A stretch of 64,000 bases of DNA from Flammula alnicola (Eukaryota > Basidiomycota > Agaricomycetes > Agaricales > Strophariaceae). Shown here piece by piece: positions 50,001 through 60,492 of this stretch. Every line of letters begins with the position of its first letter. Within the stretch, counting starts at the first letter, position 1. The stretch lies in the NCBI GenBank assembly GCA_015499995.1, contig JADNRV010000012.1:434001-498000 (forward strand), read 5' to 3'. The position numbers were made by a program, and so were the translations under genes. Below the pieces are notes generated by a model, which saw nothing but the letters and a program-made list of their open reading frames with translations, made no database searches and had not been told where the DNA came from.

Positions 50001-52631
50001 TCAAATGCGAGCTTGACATCCTGTGAGTCGTCCGGCTGGAAGAGCGAGTTGATATGAACTGCTGAGTGGCCTTCTGACTTGAGATGATTGATAATAATAG
50101 CGGGCGTGATGCGGAAGTCTCGTATAACAATTCCGCGAGCGCGAATGGCATAGTTCCGAATGCGTTTATCCACATGTTTCCAGTCCTTGTCGGCGGTAAC
50201 ATCGTCGTTTCCCGTGTGGAAGTCCATAAACGTCAAGTCCTTGAGAATTTCGTAAATAGGAGAGGTCTCCTCTAGCTGCTTCTTGAAGGTCATTTGCACC
50301 AGTGACGCGCCTCTCCTCGTTTCGCCATCTGATGCAATAGATACAATGCGAAGTCCAGTCTTTTCTTTGAGCCCGTCTGCAGCATCGAAGACGGTTTGTA
50401 TAACTTTAGCATGCTCGGCTCCGGTTTCTCTCTTACAATCGCCGGATATAAGGATTGGACGTCCAGCATAGATGCGCGTGTCCTCTCCGAGGAGACCAAG
50501 AGCAGCGACAGTGGCCTATATATAGACGTACATGTGAGAATCTATTTTTAATGTGAGACTATCTGAGTGAACTCCCCTCGGCGGCATAGTGAACCTCTCC
50601 TGTTTCCAGACAGTTGAACAGCTCCTTCATGTCGTCAACAGTGCTGAATTCAAGTGCTGTCCTCTTCCCGTGCTCCCGACAGACTCCCAGAAAATTGTTG
50701 GTATGATCATCCCAGCGTATACGTTTCTCTGTTGCAATCTCATCAAACATCAGAACTTGATGGACGACCTTTCGCGAAGCAAGAATCTCGCCAATGCTCT
50801 CGAAGCATGCGTCGATATTTTTGGTGACTTCGCTGACGGCTGGCGTGGAGTGGGAAGGAATGAGAGGAGGCATGATGGCGCGGTTTCGAAGCGTGGTGAG
50901 TGCAGGTAGTCCGAGAGCACGGCTAGCAATCCCAGCTATTCTGTTTCCCCCTAGCAGCCACAGCAACAGTCCCCGCATGTCATCCTCTTCGCTGAAACTC
51001 TTTGGATGGTAGATCCCCTCCGCCGCTCTGTGATAGAGCTCTAGTATTGCTCGGATGCTTCGATTCTGCTTTAATGCAACCCGCACTAATCGTTCAACAT
51101 TTCCCGCCTTTGCGCTGGCAATTGCGACCATGAAACGCTTGAAACCATCGAGTGCAGCGGAGCGGGTAAGGATAATTCTTGCTTGTGTCAAAGCCTTGGT
51201 TCGTAGATGACTGATTTGCTTGTCTTTCCGACGCAGGATTTCGAGAAGGCCAAGCGTTCCGTGAAATGCATAGCCTGCATTCTCGTTGACACCGTCGACA
51301 AGCCTCGTGACAATTCCCTTGAGCATTCCGTGCTCAGCCAGGGCAATACAATTGCTACAGGCATGGCTTCCCGCGGCGGTAAATTTCTTGCAGCTCCACG
51401 CACGAAAGATGATCTGGTTGATTTGGAACTCGAACGTCCATGGGAGGGTGTGCGAGAGGTGAAGCCCCACTGGGTAGAGAGCATAAGGCGAGGAATTTGC
51501 AGGTAATGTGATGATATATCCCTCGCATTTGGCTCGCTTGCTAAGAGCAGTAGAATGCTGGATAATGTTCCTAGTGCTAGCAGCCTCGACAATTGGAATG
51601 GGGGCCGGGGCTTTTGCAGAAATGACAGAGCGTGTGACGGGATGCGATACTGCTAGTGGCGGCTGCAATATTGCTGCGGGGTACCTAAAATATTGGTGAG
51701 TACATGGGCTGATAGTAGTATTCGACGGAAGGCTTACATTGAGCGCAGACCAGACATTAAGTGCGCCAACTTTCCTTCAAACAATGCCTCACTCACACCT
51801 CGTTTCACGACGAAGTATTCGACAAAATAGGTCAGGCCCATCATTCCGCACCCATCTGTTTCACGGAGGGAAGGTACGTCCAAGGTTGTTCCCCATCCCA
51901 GACCGTTTTTCATCGCACCATTCAAGACCTCTTCCCACAGTTCTTCAGGTGAAAACATCTTGTTATCGTAGCCTGCTGGATCCACATCGAAACAGGCAAG
52001 AGGGTCTGGCTTTAGAACTTCAAGCGCACGGCGATGGATATCGTCACACAAACTCCTTGCTAGTAGCTTGAGTGAGCCCACGAGATTTGTAGGTTCCGCA
52101 GGCACGTCTACAGGTGCTGTGTCTGCAGGATCATCTGCAGTTGCAGGCACGTCCACAAGCACTACATCTGCAGGATCATCTGCAATTTCAACCGCCTTGA
52201 CCGAAGAACCAACGATCTCGATAGAGTGTTCACGCGAAAGGGTTGATGTCATGTCGACGCTGCTGTGGCATGGGGATTTGCCGACTGTGTCTCTTGGCGC
52301 AGGGTTACTCGGTAGGGGCGCGGGCGCCTGAGTGGTCGAAGGTACGGGTGTTGGCTTTGATTTTAAACGACTGAACATTGACAGTATTGACCCATTCTTC
52401 AGCCCTTTATTTTTGTCCTTCTTCTGTTGACTGTCGAGACATGTCTTCTTCCCCAAGTGAGTTTTCTGAACATTTTTCCATCCTCCAGGGCCACATTTGA
52501 TTCGCTCTTTGCAGGCTGGGCACACAATACGACCATCTGCGCCGACAGGCAGTCCCTTTATTCAGTTATTAGTTTCCGACTATTGTTACTAGGTACAATT
52601 AATTGAATGAACTTACATCGTCTGGCTCCAT
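47004..52631 (-). CDS. Very large multi-zinc, PHD-finger protein of element B; candidate transposase
   Basis: The only gene of element B, about eight exons and roughly 1,700-1,750 residues. Exon 1 is just MEPDD (52631-52617). A C2HC-like finger follows (CPACKERIKC, then HLGKKTC), then a linker rich in Pro, Ala and Asp. Residues near 590-930 may form a DDE core: VLMFDEIATEKR, IVSIASDGETRR, DWKHVDKRIRN and DRLEELFGILRTM. The last resembles the D-x-LE-x-x-F block of P-element/THAP9 transposases. Further on are a CxxC-x18-CxxC ribbon (SCFSCRS, CSLC) and PCGLCLR. A BED-like finger follows, CPICP with H-x4-H in LRSHILSKH. The C-terminus is a PHD finger (CTC, CKNTKC, YHLEC, WMCETC). I recall the PCGxCLR and SSPCSNVPxxCPxCP blocks from many uncharacterised agaricomycete proteins. 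No in-frame stop was found. Catalysis is inferred, not shown. Confidence 0.82.
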
Positions 52632-53026
52632 TAATTCAGTTGCTCACGTCAATGGCAGACAAGATCAAGTATAAGGAGAATGCAGGAGTAGTCAGAGAGC
52701 AAGAGACGGCTTGTAAAATTTATTCCGCCATTCTCGATCACTTCCGCTACTGTGATGGACGCTGCAGTGGGGGGTCTACATGTAGATTGCAGCTTGTGCC
52801 ATAGGATTTCAGTACTTTTCATTGATTATGCCATGCTTAAATCGCTCCATAACGCTCTATTTAGCACGCAAGATTTTATTTGTCCGGAAAATAGCCTTGT
52901 AAATCGATAGGCGCCCAGAACGCGCGCTCAAACATAAAGCTTGGGAGAAAGCCGTATGAGATTGATGCGTGATTGGGGTCATGTGACATTCCCTTTCCGG
53001 CGTCATTGACTGTAGGTCAGCTTGTA

Positions 53027-53258
53027 CTGTACTAAATCAATCAATTCGGCGGTCACAGGTCACAGGCCTACTCGATTTGACGAAAGGTCACAGGGGTCAC
53101 ACTAAAAATCCCCAAAATCCCCATGGAACGGTCGTTCCGGGCATCAAAAAGCTTACAAATCCATCAAAATATGCCAAATATAGTAATTTGACGAATTCAA
53201 AATTTCGTCAGTTGGGTCACAGGTCACACCTACTGATGAATTGATTGATTTAGTACAG
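53027..53258. mobile_element. Element C: mariner-like MITE inside element B
   Basis: A perfect inverted repeat starting CTGTACTAAATCAATC begins at 53027 and its complement ends at 53258, 21 bp on each side, with TA at both outer borders (53025-53026 and 53259-53260). TA duplication and lack of coding sequence fit a Tc1/mariner-derived miniature element of 232 bp. The interior has several copies of GGTCACAG (for example TCACAGGTCACAGG and GGTCACAGGGGTCACA), arranged in both orientations near the two ends. No second copy was found in this window. Confidence 0.75.
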
Positions 53259-53463
53259 TATGTGGTCCCTTCGACAGTTCAAGGTGTTTGAAGGTTACTA
53301 GACACCTCTATTGGTCAATATAACATGTAAAATATGCTATAATGTGCCTAAAATAGCAGTATACGGTTAAATATTAAGTACACATTACAAAAAATTTAGC
53401 GGCCTGGCGGCCGACCCTCCCTACCTACGTCAGGCCCGGCATTGTAATCCCGGTACCCCCTTG

Positions 53464-53471
53464 GCGTCGGT
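53464..53471. repeat. Right target-site duplication of element B (GCGTCGGT)
   Basis: Eight bases identical to 46863-46870, directly after the right TIR of element B. Confidence 0.92.
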
Positions 53472-53640
53472 TGAAGACTGGCCAGTGCTCGGTTGGATCT
53501 TGAGGAATAGGTATTGCTTGAAAGACTTCATAGATGCGATCTTCTTTTTTTGCAAGTGGAATGTTGGCAGGGAGGTCTTTTACGAGGGAAGATAACTCCT
53601 TAACCTTCTCAGAAAACCCGGAGAAGTTAGGTAACGGCAT
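53472..53640 (-). pseudogene. hAT transposase, N-terminal exon cut off by element B
   Basis: Reads MPLPNFSGFSEKVKELSSL from ATG at 53640 and reaches HWPVFNRR just before the right target duplication of element B. If B and one 8-bp copy are ignored, the frame runs on without a break into MDILFGEDV at 46862. The conserved block WPVFNRR-MDILFGED is thereby completed. The exon is therefore part of the same transposase, not a separate small gene. Its upstream 346 bp to the right TIR would hold the transposase promoter. Confidence 0.82.
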
Positions 53641-53986
53641 TTTGGTGGGTGTAGAGGCGTTAGAAAGTGGGACAAATTTGACTCTCAAGGAAAAATTGCA
53701 ACTCTAAGTTGCCGTTGATTTGCTTAGGACTTGCCGGCCCTCTCTGGTCCATGGCAGACAGACACAGTCTCCAAAGGTGTCCTTAGATGTCCACAAAGGA
53801 TTCTAGCCTCAAATATTATCCCGACGGAACCAAAAGTTAGCCTTAATAATCAACCCTATAGATGTATCCTATACTGTATATTTACTGTGTACTGAAGATA
53901 ATGCCGGGCAGCCCTATATCTATACATATACCTATACAGTATAAACCATATATATAGAGTAAGTAGATTGTACGGTTGGAGCCTTA

Positions 53987-53994
53987 TATTTAAA
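53987..53994. repeat. Right target-site duplication of element A (TATTTAAA)
   Basis: Eight bases identical to 43295-43302, directly abutting the right TIR. Confidence 0.92.
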
Positions 53995-55131
53995 GGATCG
54001 GACTAAAGTCTGAGTTGGCTGCGCCGAATTCTGTACGGCTTTAATCCAGATGCTTACTGTATCCAACCAGCTCGACTTCGAGGATTGTTTGAGGCGCTGG
54101 CGGCCTTCAGCTCGGTGGCTATTTTTATCTTTCAAGTTCCTTGCCGTTAATCACAAGCCTCCAGACATCTACACCTCCCTTCTTCCCGTCTTTCATGGAG
54201 GCATTTGAGCAGCTTTCTGGCGCTTTGTATCAAATTTCTCTTCATACATGCTTGTGTACATATGGGCCATTGTTCGACTTCTACAGACTACGCCTTGAAT
54301 GTCGGGGATTTTCATGGCAGATATAACTCCATTATTATTGTAAAATTTCGAACACCTTGAATCGTAAATTGAATTATGTTGAACGATTGGGATAGTAGTC
54401 CAAGTTCTGGAACCCTTTCTCCTCGACATACGAAACGGGGACTATCAAGTACTTTAGTACAATAATAGATGATCCTTGTCGTGCTATTTATGGCACGACC
54501 ACGGATGGCGAACGGAAACCCAGGCCTCCCAGCCACTAAGAAAAAGAAAGAAAACATGCGCTGGGAAGGGTTGCGTCACTGTTCTGGACCCGAGAGAAGG
54601 GGATAGGACTTTCTTCAAAGAGGATTAATATGACAGGAAATGAATTCACCTCTTTCCAACCTCTTTTCTTCACCCATCCCCAATACGAGGTAGTCACGGA
54701 GACAGTATAGCCTCTCCGCTATCGACACGGCGCGATGGCACGTTTGGGGATCGAAATAGCCTCCACAGCCAATCCACAGCAAGGAACTGCGCTTTTCATT
54801 GTGTCGGACGAGGCTGTAAACTAACCAGTGAGTCATCAATGCCATCGTTGCTACATAACGTGCATTACATTTCTGAAGCTAGAAGAAGCACTGACCAGCC
54901 CAGAAGGTGTCGACTGCGATGTTCCCCGCAAGTCCAGTTGGCAAACGTCAAATGTCAGATATTATGACTGGGGTGGCACGTGGGGAAGGCGGACACGTCT
55001 GATCCAAATGAGAATCAACAACTCAGTAATATTCAAGCTCATCTCTCACCGCCGCAGCCCTGACAAGGCTCACTTACCTTGCGGCGTACAACTAATACTC
55101 TTAGTTCTCGGACCAGCTTCGTCGGTTCGAG
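53995..55131. other. Intergenic: right flank of the nest and USP promoter
   Basis: About 1.1 kb without a supported gene. ORFs at 54193-54557 and 54615-54845 show no motif. The right part should contain the promoter and 5' UTR of the protease gene. Confidence 0.45.
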
Positions 55132-58100
55132 ATGGCCAAATCAAAGACGCTAACACCCCAGGAGATCTACCGACAACGAAGACAGCGGGAAGAGAGCGAG
55201 AGGACCGCATACTTGCCTCCTGGGCTGATAAACCATGGCAATACTTGCTTTATGAACTCGGTTTTACAAGGTGTAAGTCATCTTTTATTCGAGAACTATG
55301 TATCTTATTTACATTGTAATCGCGTAGCTTATAGCAACTCGCCTGCTTTCCGATCTTGTCCATTTCAACCCCATACCACCCGAGATCCAGATGGCTGCTT
55401 CAACACCGATTGTCTCGAGACGATCACCACAACTCACCAATGGCCATAATCTGGCCGGAGCATACGAGCAGCCATGGGTCAACAGCATGCCTATTGGCGA
55501 CATGTTTCTCACTGTCATGTACAAGGCATGGGACAGTCAGGCGGCGAGGAAACGAGATATTCTGAGTCCCAAGTGAGTCTGATATTACTTTTGATATGTG
55601 ATATACTAAAGCTCATTATCAAGGCCTGTCCTTTCCGCCCTAGGCCAAAAATACGATCAGTATTTGGACTTTGCGCAACAAGACGCCCATGAATTTTTGC
55701 GAATATTACTAGATGCAATGCGTATGGAAGAGCAAGATGTGAGTTCAGCTTTGCAAGAGTTTCTCCGAATTTTCTGCCGTTCATCATTCCATTTTTGCGC
55801 CATCAATAGACCAGCGCGTTGTTATCTATTCAATTGCCAAAACGCTAATGGGCTTACTTTGGGTAGATCATCAAGAAGCGCCAGCCGCCGCCTCCACCGA
55901 ATCACCACAAGAAACGACGGCGAACCACGATTACCCCAGGAAACCTCAATGACCCGCCCACCGACCCTTCTTCACAAAACAACGGCGATGCACCGCCGGA
56001 GTCGGACCTCCCGCTGCTCTCATTCGCCGACATGATCTTCGGCGGCCAGCTGACGAGCATCCTCGTGTGTCAGAAATGCAAGCACGTGTCGCAAACATAC
56101 GAGGAGTTCAACGACATCAGTCTGAGCATCAAGGCCGAGGACTACTTCCCAAACAACCGCAAGCGCGATCGCTTCAAGAAGATCGTCGGGCGGCTGACGC
56201 AGTTCCCGGGGAGCAGTGCGAGTCAGTCGAACCATCCTCACAAGGCGCACGCGAAACACCTGCCGATCACGACTGCGCATGCGGTGGAGATGTTGCGGTC
56301 GTCATCGGTCCCGCCGAGCCCGCGCACGGAGAGAGATGGGATGCAACTGCAGGCGGAGCTTCTTATCGTCGAGCCGAGAAGGAGGAGCTTGGACGTGCCA
56401 GTCGGAGGAGCTGAGTCCGGCCCCGATTCACCAGAAATACCCTCACAAGCACCTGCTGCGCTGCCAGCGGAGGTTCCCGACCAACACGGCCTCGAAGCCC
56501 AACAGGAGAAGACATCGGATTCACGAGAGGACGACGGCACTCTGGACTCTGATAATTCGCATGTCATTGTGAACATCACGGGGCCGGAGGACAAGCACGT
56601 AGAGTTTGTCGAGCCGAAATCGAGCAGAAGGGAGAAACACGAAAGTGCATCAGCTGCGCCTGCGACGGAGAAGGACAAGGACAAGGAGAAAAACCAAAAA
56701 GATGATATAGGGTGGGCCAAGATTGGACGGAGGATCAGCTTAACGGTTGGATTGGGGCGGCCTAAGGATAAGGACAAGAAGGAGAGGGATAGGAAGAGTC
56801 GGTCTATGGATCGTAGCAGCCTGGGGGTCCCGGATTCGATCAAAGAGGACGGCGTCCCGGATATGGCAATGCAGAAGTCGCTTTCTGCAAGCGCAAGTAT
56901 CGCCAGCACGCCGTCGATAGTGGGCGACTCCGCCTCTTCGGTGAAGAGCAGAGTTTCTTCTGATAGCGCTGCCATGCTTTCGCGGACAGTCGCGTCCGAA
57001 TTTGCTAGTTCTTCGACCAACGGCGTCGCATCGAGCTCCTCCTCAACCAAGCAGCCCAAACCTCTACCACCTCGACCAACACTTTCAAGTACGTCAGTCC
57101 CAACGATCAGCAGGTCGTCGTCACCCCAGCCATCTTCTTCTCAACAACAACTCTTGAGCGCCGCTCTTCCAGCAGCGGGTCCCTCCACATCCATCTTCCC
57201 TAACGTCCAGCGTTCCAAATCTCCGAAACCACCAAAGCCCAACGCGGCAGAGACCGAATACCTTCGCAAGATTCTCGCCGACATCTCTTCATCGCCAGCG
57301 TCGAATAATCCTTTCGCCATCTTCAAGCCTCCAATGCTGCACAGTCATACGAGTCATCACTCTACCCATGCGGGACTGGCGGGGGCGGGTGGCGCGGGGC
57401 TGTCAACTGGAGGGACAGGTTTCGAGAAGGACAAGGAAAAGAGCACGACATGGTTAGGGATCGGCATGCGTAATTTCTCCGGCATCGAGGAGTGTTTGAG
57501 GATGTTTACGGCGGTCGAGGTGCTTGATGGGGAAAATATGGTTGGCTGCCGGCGGTGTTGGAAGATACAGAATGGCGTGTTGCATACGTCGAAGGGCAAG
57601 GATTCTGATCATGAGGAAGAGGAGGACGAGGACGAGCAAGGAGAACGGGTGTCGCCGCTGCCACCGCCACCACTACACACTGTAGATGGAGGTCCTGCTG
57701 TGAATGGGGTCGCGCAACCTGAGGAGTTCCCACAGAAAGGACGCCTGGCGTTGAAGATTCTCGCACCGACTACCGCTACACATATCCCTACATCACTCTC
57801 TACACCAACGGTATCTTTCTACTCGCATGCCAACACGAGCGACACTCGCTCCGTGTCCTCTCTGCCTACAGAAGCCACCTCCACCTCTGAAACGAGTTTG
57901 CTCGAGGACGCGGACGAGGATTCTCCGCTTTCACTGTCTGTTATCTCTGAATCGAGTGCGCGGACGCGTAATAGTGGTCCGAACGACACACACCCTGGTC
58001 CTGGTGGGATGCCCATACCTATGATCTCAACTACCGCTCCGCCGGACACGCCCAAAGACTCTTCCATGTCTTTCAAATCACACTCGTCCTCCGTGGCGGC

Positions 58101-59181
58101 TGAGAACCGGGGGACGCAGGATCGTGATCTGCCTTCTACTGCCCCTCCTGCCGTACTAAATGCACGCCCACACCTGGCGCAGGCGCTGAATGGATATGAC
58201 TCTTCGCCGGGGTCGAAAGACTCCCTAGTGATACCCCAGATCAGGAAACCCAAGTTACAGAAGAGGAGGATCTCATATTCGGACACGACGACTGATGATA
58301 ACGATAGCTCGGGCGACGAGAGCGATACGTCAGTGGGTACGTCGATGTCAGCAGATTCAGTTGTGAGCCGGCCGAATGGTATGGTCACAAACCAGAAACC
58401 CCCAGTGCAGGCAGCGGCAGCAGCAGCAACAGCATCGTCGTCGAAACAACAGGAACAGCCCCCAGCAGCAGCGCCAACGCCGCAGAAGAAGCCCTCAAAG
58501 CCCAAGCCTGTTATCATGCGGCCCGCGTACAAACGCTATCTCATCGCCACCCCTCCTCCAGTGCTAGTCGTCCACCTGAAGCGGTTCCAGCAGACCTCCA
58601 AGACGCCTTTGATGTCGTTCTCGCACGGGTTCAAGAAGCTGGACGACTACGTATCTTTCCCGGAATATCTCGACCTGATGCCTTTCCTCGCCCCGAGGAA
58701 AGAGGACTATGGACTCGGTAAGAAAGGCAAAGATAAGGAGAGGAAGCACAAGGCGAAAGATGTGCGGTGCATGTATAGGCTCTACGCTGTGGTGGTGCAT
58801 ATCGGGAATATGGTCCGTCTTTTTAATGCCTTTTTGAGAGAGTATTGATTTGGTACTTACCTACTGTGACTTTTCTAGCTTGGCGGCCATTACATTGCAT
58901 ACACTGCCCTTCCTGCTGACTCCCCTGTCCCACCACCACCTCCGACTGCTGCTAATGGTGCACCGGAAGGGACCTCTGCTGCTACTCCTGCCACCAACTC
59001 CGCGGATAATGCTGGAGGAGACAAGGAAGCCTCCAAGACGCCCATGCCTGAGCCTGCTCATCATCATCCCAACCCAGCAGAGCGACAGTGGGCCTATATC
59101 AGTGATACAGTTGTGCGGCTGACGACACTGGAAGAGGTTCTTCATGCAAAAGCATATATTTGTATGTACGAGCGGTGCTGA
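55132..59181 (+). CDS. Ubiquitin-specific protease (USP16/45-like) with a huge disordered insertion
   Basis: Cysteine deubiquitinase. The start is MAKSKTLTPQEIYRQRRQREESER. The Cys box is GLINHGNTCFMNSVLQG, followed by PIGDMFLTVMYKAWDSQ and YLDFAQQDAHEFLRILLDAM. A zinc-ribbon part is seen in LVCQKCKHVSQTYEEFNDISLSI and CRRCWKIQ. The late core is PPVLVVHLKRFQ, the MYRLYAVVVHIGNM strand and, after an intron at about 58813-58879, the catalytic His in LGGHYIAYTALP. The protein ends WAYISDTVVRLTTLEEVLHAKAYICMYERC, which resembles the USP16/45 end. The long exon 56032-58810 carries about 700 residues of Ser, Pro and charged low-complexity sequence between catalytic boxes. The ORF shadows on the minus strand there are not genes. 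Three 5' introns and one or two 3' introns. Confidence 0.92.
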
Positions 59182-59828
59182 CCCCGCATTTCTCGAACTG
59201 GGAAGTTAGTTGGCGGCCGTGGACGTATTACCGATTGTGCTACGAGCCTTCCGTCCGGAACATTCTTCGCTTATCCAAGGTCATCTTGATTGCATGGACT
59301 ACTGTTAATTTATTGTCTCTCTTTAGGCTAAGGGATCAACCTTTCCTGTACATATTCTAGTACTCACATGGTCGCGTCACACATCGCATCTTGGTTATTT
59401 CATCGCACCCACATCCATTTACCACACACAAGCTTAAATTTGTTTTTCCTTGATTTATGTACATAAATGCCATCTTAAACTTATATTCTAAATTGTATGA
59501 ACGCTTGGGGCTGAAAAGGAACCCTTGTAGTTATTATATGGAGGGTTGTATTAGTACACTAGTAGCAATACTTCTCATCGCCGTTTGTTACGCTCGAGTT
59601 AGTGCAACGACCGGTCAACACGTATCTTTGCCGCAGTATCCAGCAACAGTATAGTTTCTAGTCTACATTGTTCTGAGAAATAAATATAGTGTAGGCAACA
59701 CTGCTACGGTCCAAGGAGGGACAACGAGGTGACTTGACTGAAGACAGGTTGCAGTGAAACCGTCACAAGCCAGCTCGAAGACAGCAGCACCACTTCGAGG
59801 GCCGACAGCCAGCTGCACACGCCATATT
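59182..59828. other. Intergenic, USP 3' end to F-box gene 3' end
   Basis: Two genes converge here. No coding sequence is supported; the ORF at 59457-59654 (65 codons, one hydrophobic stretch) has no recognisable family. Confidence 0.45.
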
Positions 59829-60492
59829 TTAATATAAGGCATACTTCCTTGTTTTTTCGTGGTGTTTCGAAAATGCTATGGCGAGGTTGAAGGTGAGAGT
59901 AGGCTCTTCCAGGTCAATATCAACTACCATGATTGGCTTGTGTGAGAGGCAGGGACATTGGGAAAACAGAACTCTGGGATCCTTTACAAAGCAAGGTACC
60001 GGAATGAGCGAACGTGCGACGGGGACAGCGTCTGGTTGTTCGTCGAGGTCGCAATATTCCACCGCTCCACAAGCTGTCGTTATCAGGAGCCACCGCCCGC
60101 CTTTTACCAGATGGATGCTCGTGATTTTCCGAATGGGACTCTCTCGGAGTCTCACGCACTGAGACCGGGATACTTAGGTTTCGTTCCACCGGTCCAGCGC
60201 TTTTTCAACACAACAGAAATTAATTTTTGGCAGCGTTGTACCCCGTCAGTCGATCCAGGTGCAGAGATCGTGGCATGGGCGACTTTTAAAAAAAGTTTTG
60301 CCCAGATCGACTTGACCTTTGAGATCGCAAGAACGCGTTTGCGGATCTGGGTCGCTCAATGTATGAGATAGATGATTTAAGAGTGAAGTTCATATATGTT
60401 CTTACCTGTCTGAAGGGCAGAAGGTCTCGCCAATCAAGCTCTTCCATTATTTCCGTCAAAGTCTCCACAGCCAAGGCCGTTAATGTGAGCAT
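59829..60492 (-). CDS. Reduced F-box-like gene, probably truncated
   Basis: The first exon (MLTLTALAVETLTEIMEELDWRDLLPFRQ, from ATG at 60492) is a clear F-box start of the agaricomycete type. Spliced from GTAAGA near 60405 to an AG near 60344 it continues as IRKRVLAISKVKSIWAKLFLKVAHATISAPGS, the usual second F-box helix region. The last block, about 60158-59829, reads RESPIRKITSIHLVKGGRWLLITTACGAVEYCDLD, the start of the beta-propeller-like region of these proteins, and stops at KYALY. No good intron joins the last two blocks, and the usual protein is about twice as long. It is therefore probably a decayed or truncated copy. Confidence 0.6.

Larger units (their letters stand above)
46871..53463. 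mobile_element. Element B: 6.6-kb DNA transposon inserted in the hAT coding sequence
   Basis: Terminal inverted repeats begin CAAGGGGGTACCG at 46871 and end with its complement at 53463. After this 13-bp identity the arms stay related (CCTGACGT about 15 bases further in on both sides). An exact 8-bp duplication GCGTCGGT flanks the element (46863-46870 and 53464-53471). The insertion splits the hAT transposase frame between NRR and MDI. Subterminal copies of a near-palindrome, GACCTGGCGG-ATGACCC on the left and GGCCTGGCGGCCGACCC on the right, lie 40-60 bp inside the ends. Length 6,593 bp with one long minus-strand gene (52631-47004). The superfamily is uncertain: 8-bp duplications fit hAT, P and KDZ elements, and the encoded protein looks most like a P/THAP9-type DDE enzyme. 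Confidence 0.92.
43303..53986. mobile_element. Element A: hAT transposon with intact TIRs and 8-bp TSD, carrying a nested insertion
   Basis: Both ends carry the 13-bp terminal inverted repeat TAAGGCTCCAACC (43303-43315 inward; its complement ends at 53986). The first five bases fit the hAT consensus YARNG. Direct 8-bp copies of TATTTAAA flank it exactly (43295-43302 and 53987-53994), the hAT duplication length. A second inverted pair, TATAGGGTTG at 43407-43416 and its complement at 53851-53860, lies inside both ends with AT-rich sequence between. The element encodes a hAT transposase on the minus strand, from 53640 to 43426, interrupted by element B. Total 10,684 bp. Without B and one copy of B's target duplication it would be 4,083 bp, a usual size for an autonomous hAT. 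Confidence 0.93.

Noticed and set aside
47004..52631. Assignment of the element B protein to the KDZ (Kyakuja-Dileera-Zisupton) group
   Set aside because: I do not see the KDZ signature blocks; the visible motifs are closer to P/THAP9, and even that is tentative.
53425..53688. Small independent minus-strand gene of 87 codons
   Set aside because: Its first part is the N-terminal exon of the split hAT transposase and its end is read into the TIR of element B; the start at 53688 is a TTG.
43407..53860. TATAGGGTTG inverted pair as the true ends of the hAT element
   Set aside because: No matching 8-bp duplication flanks it. The outer TAAGGCTCCAACC pair has perfect TIRs and a perfect TSD, so the inner pair is subterminal.
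56238..58532. Long minus-strand ORFs (273 and 237 codons) opposite the USP gene
   Set aside because: They mirror low-complexity codons of the USP exon and have no splice or family support.
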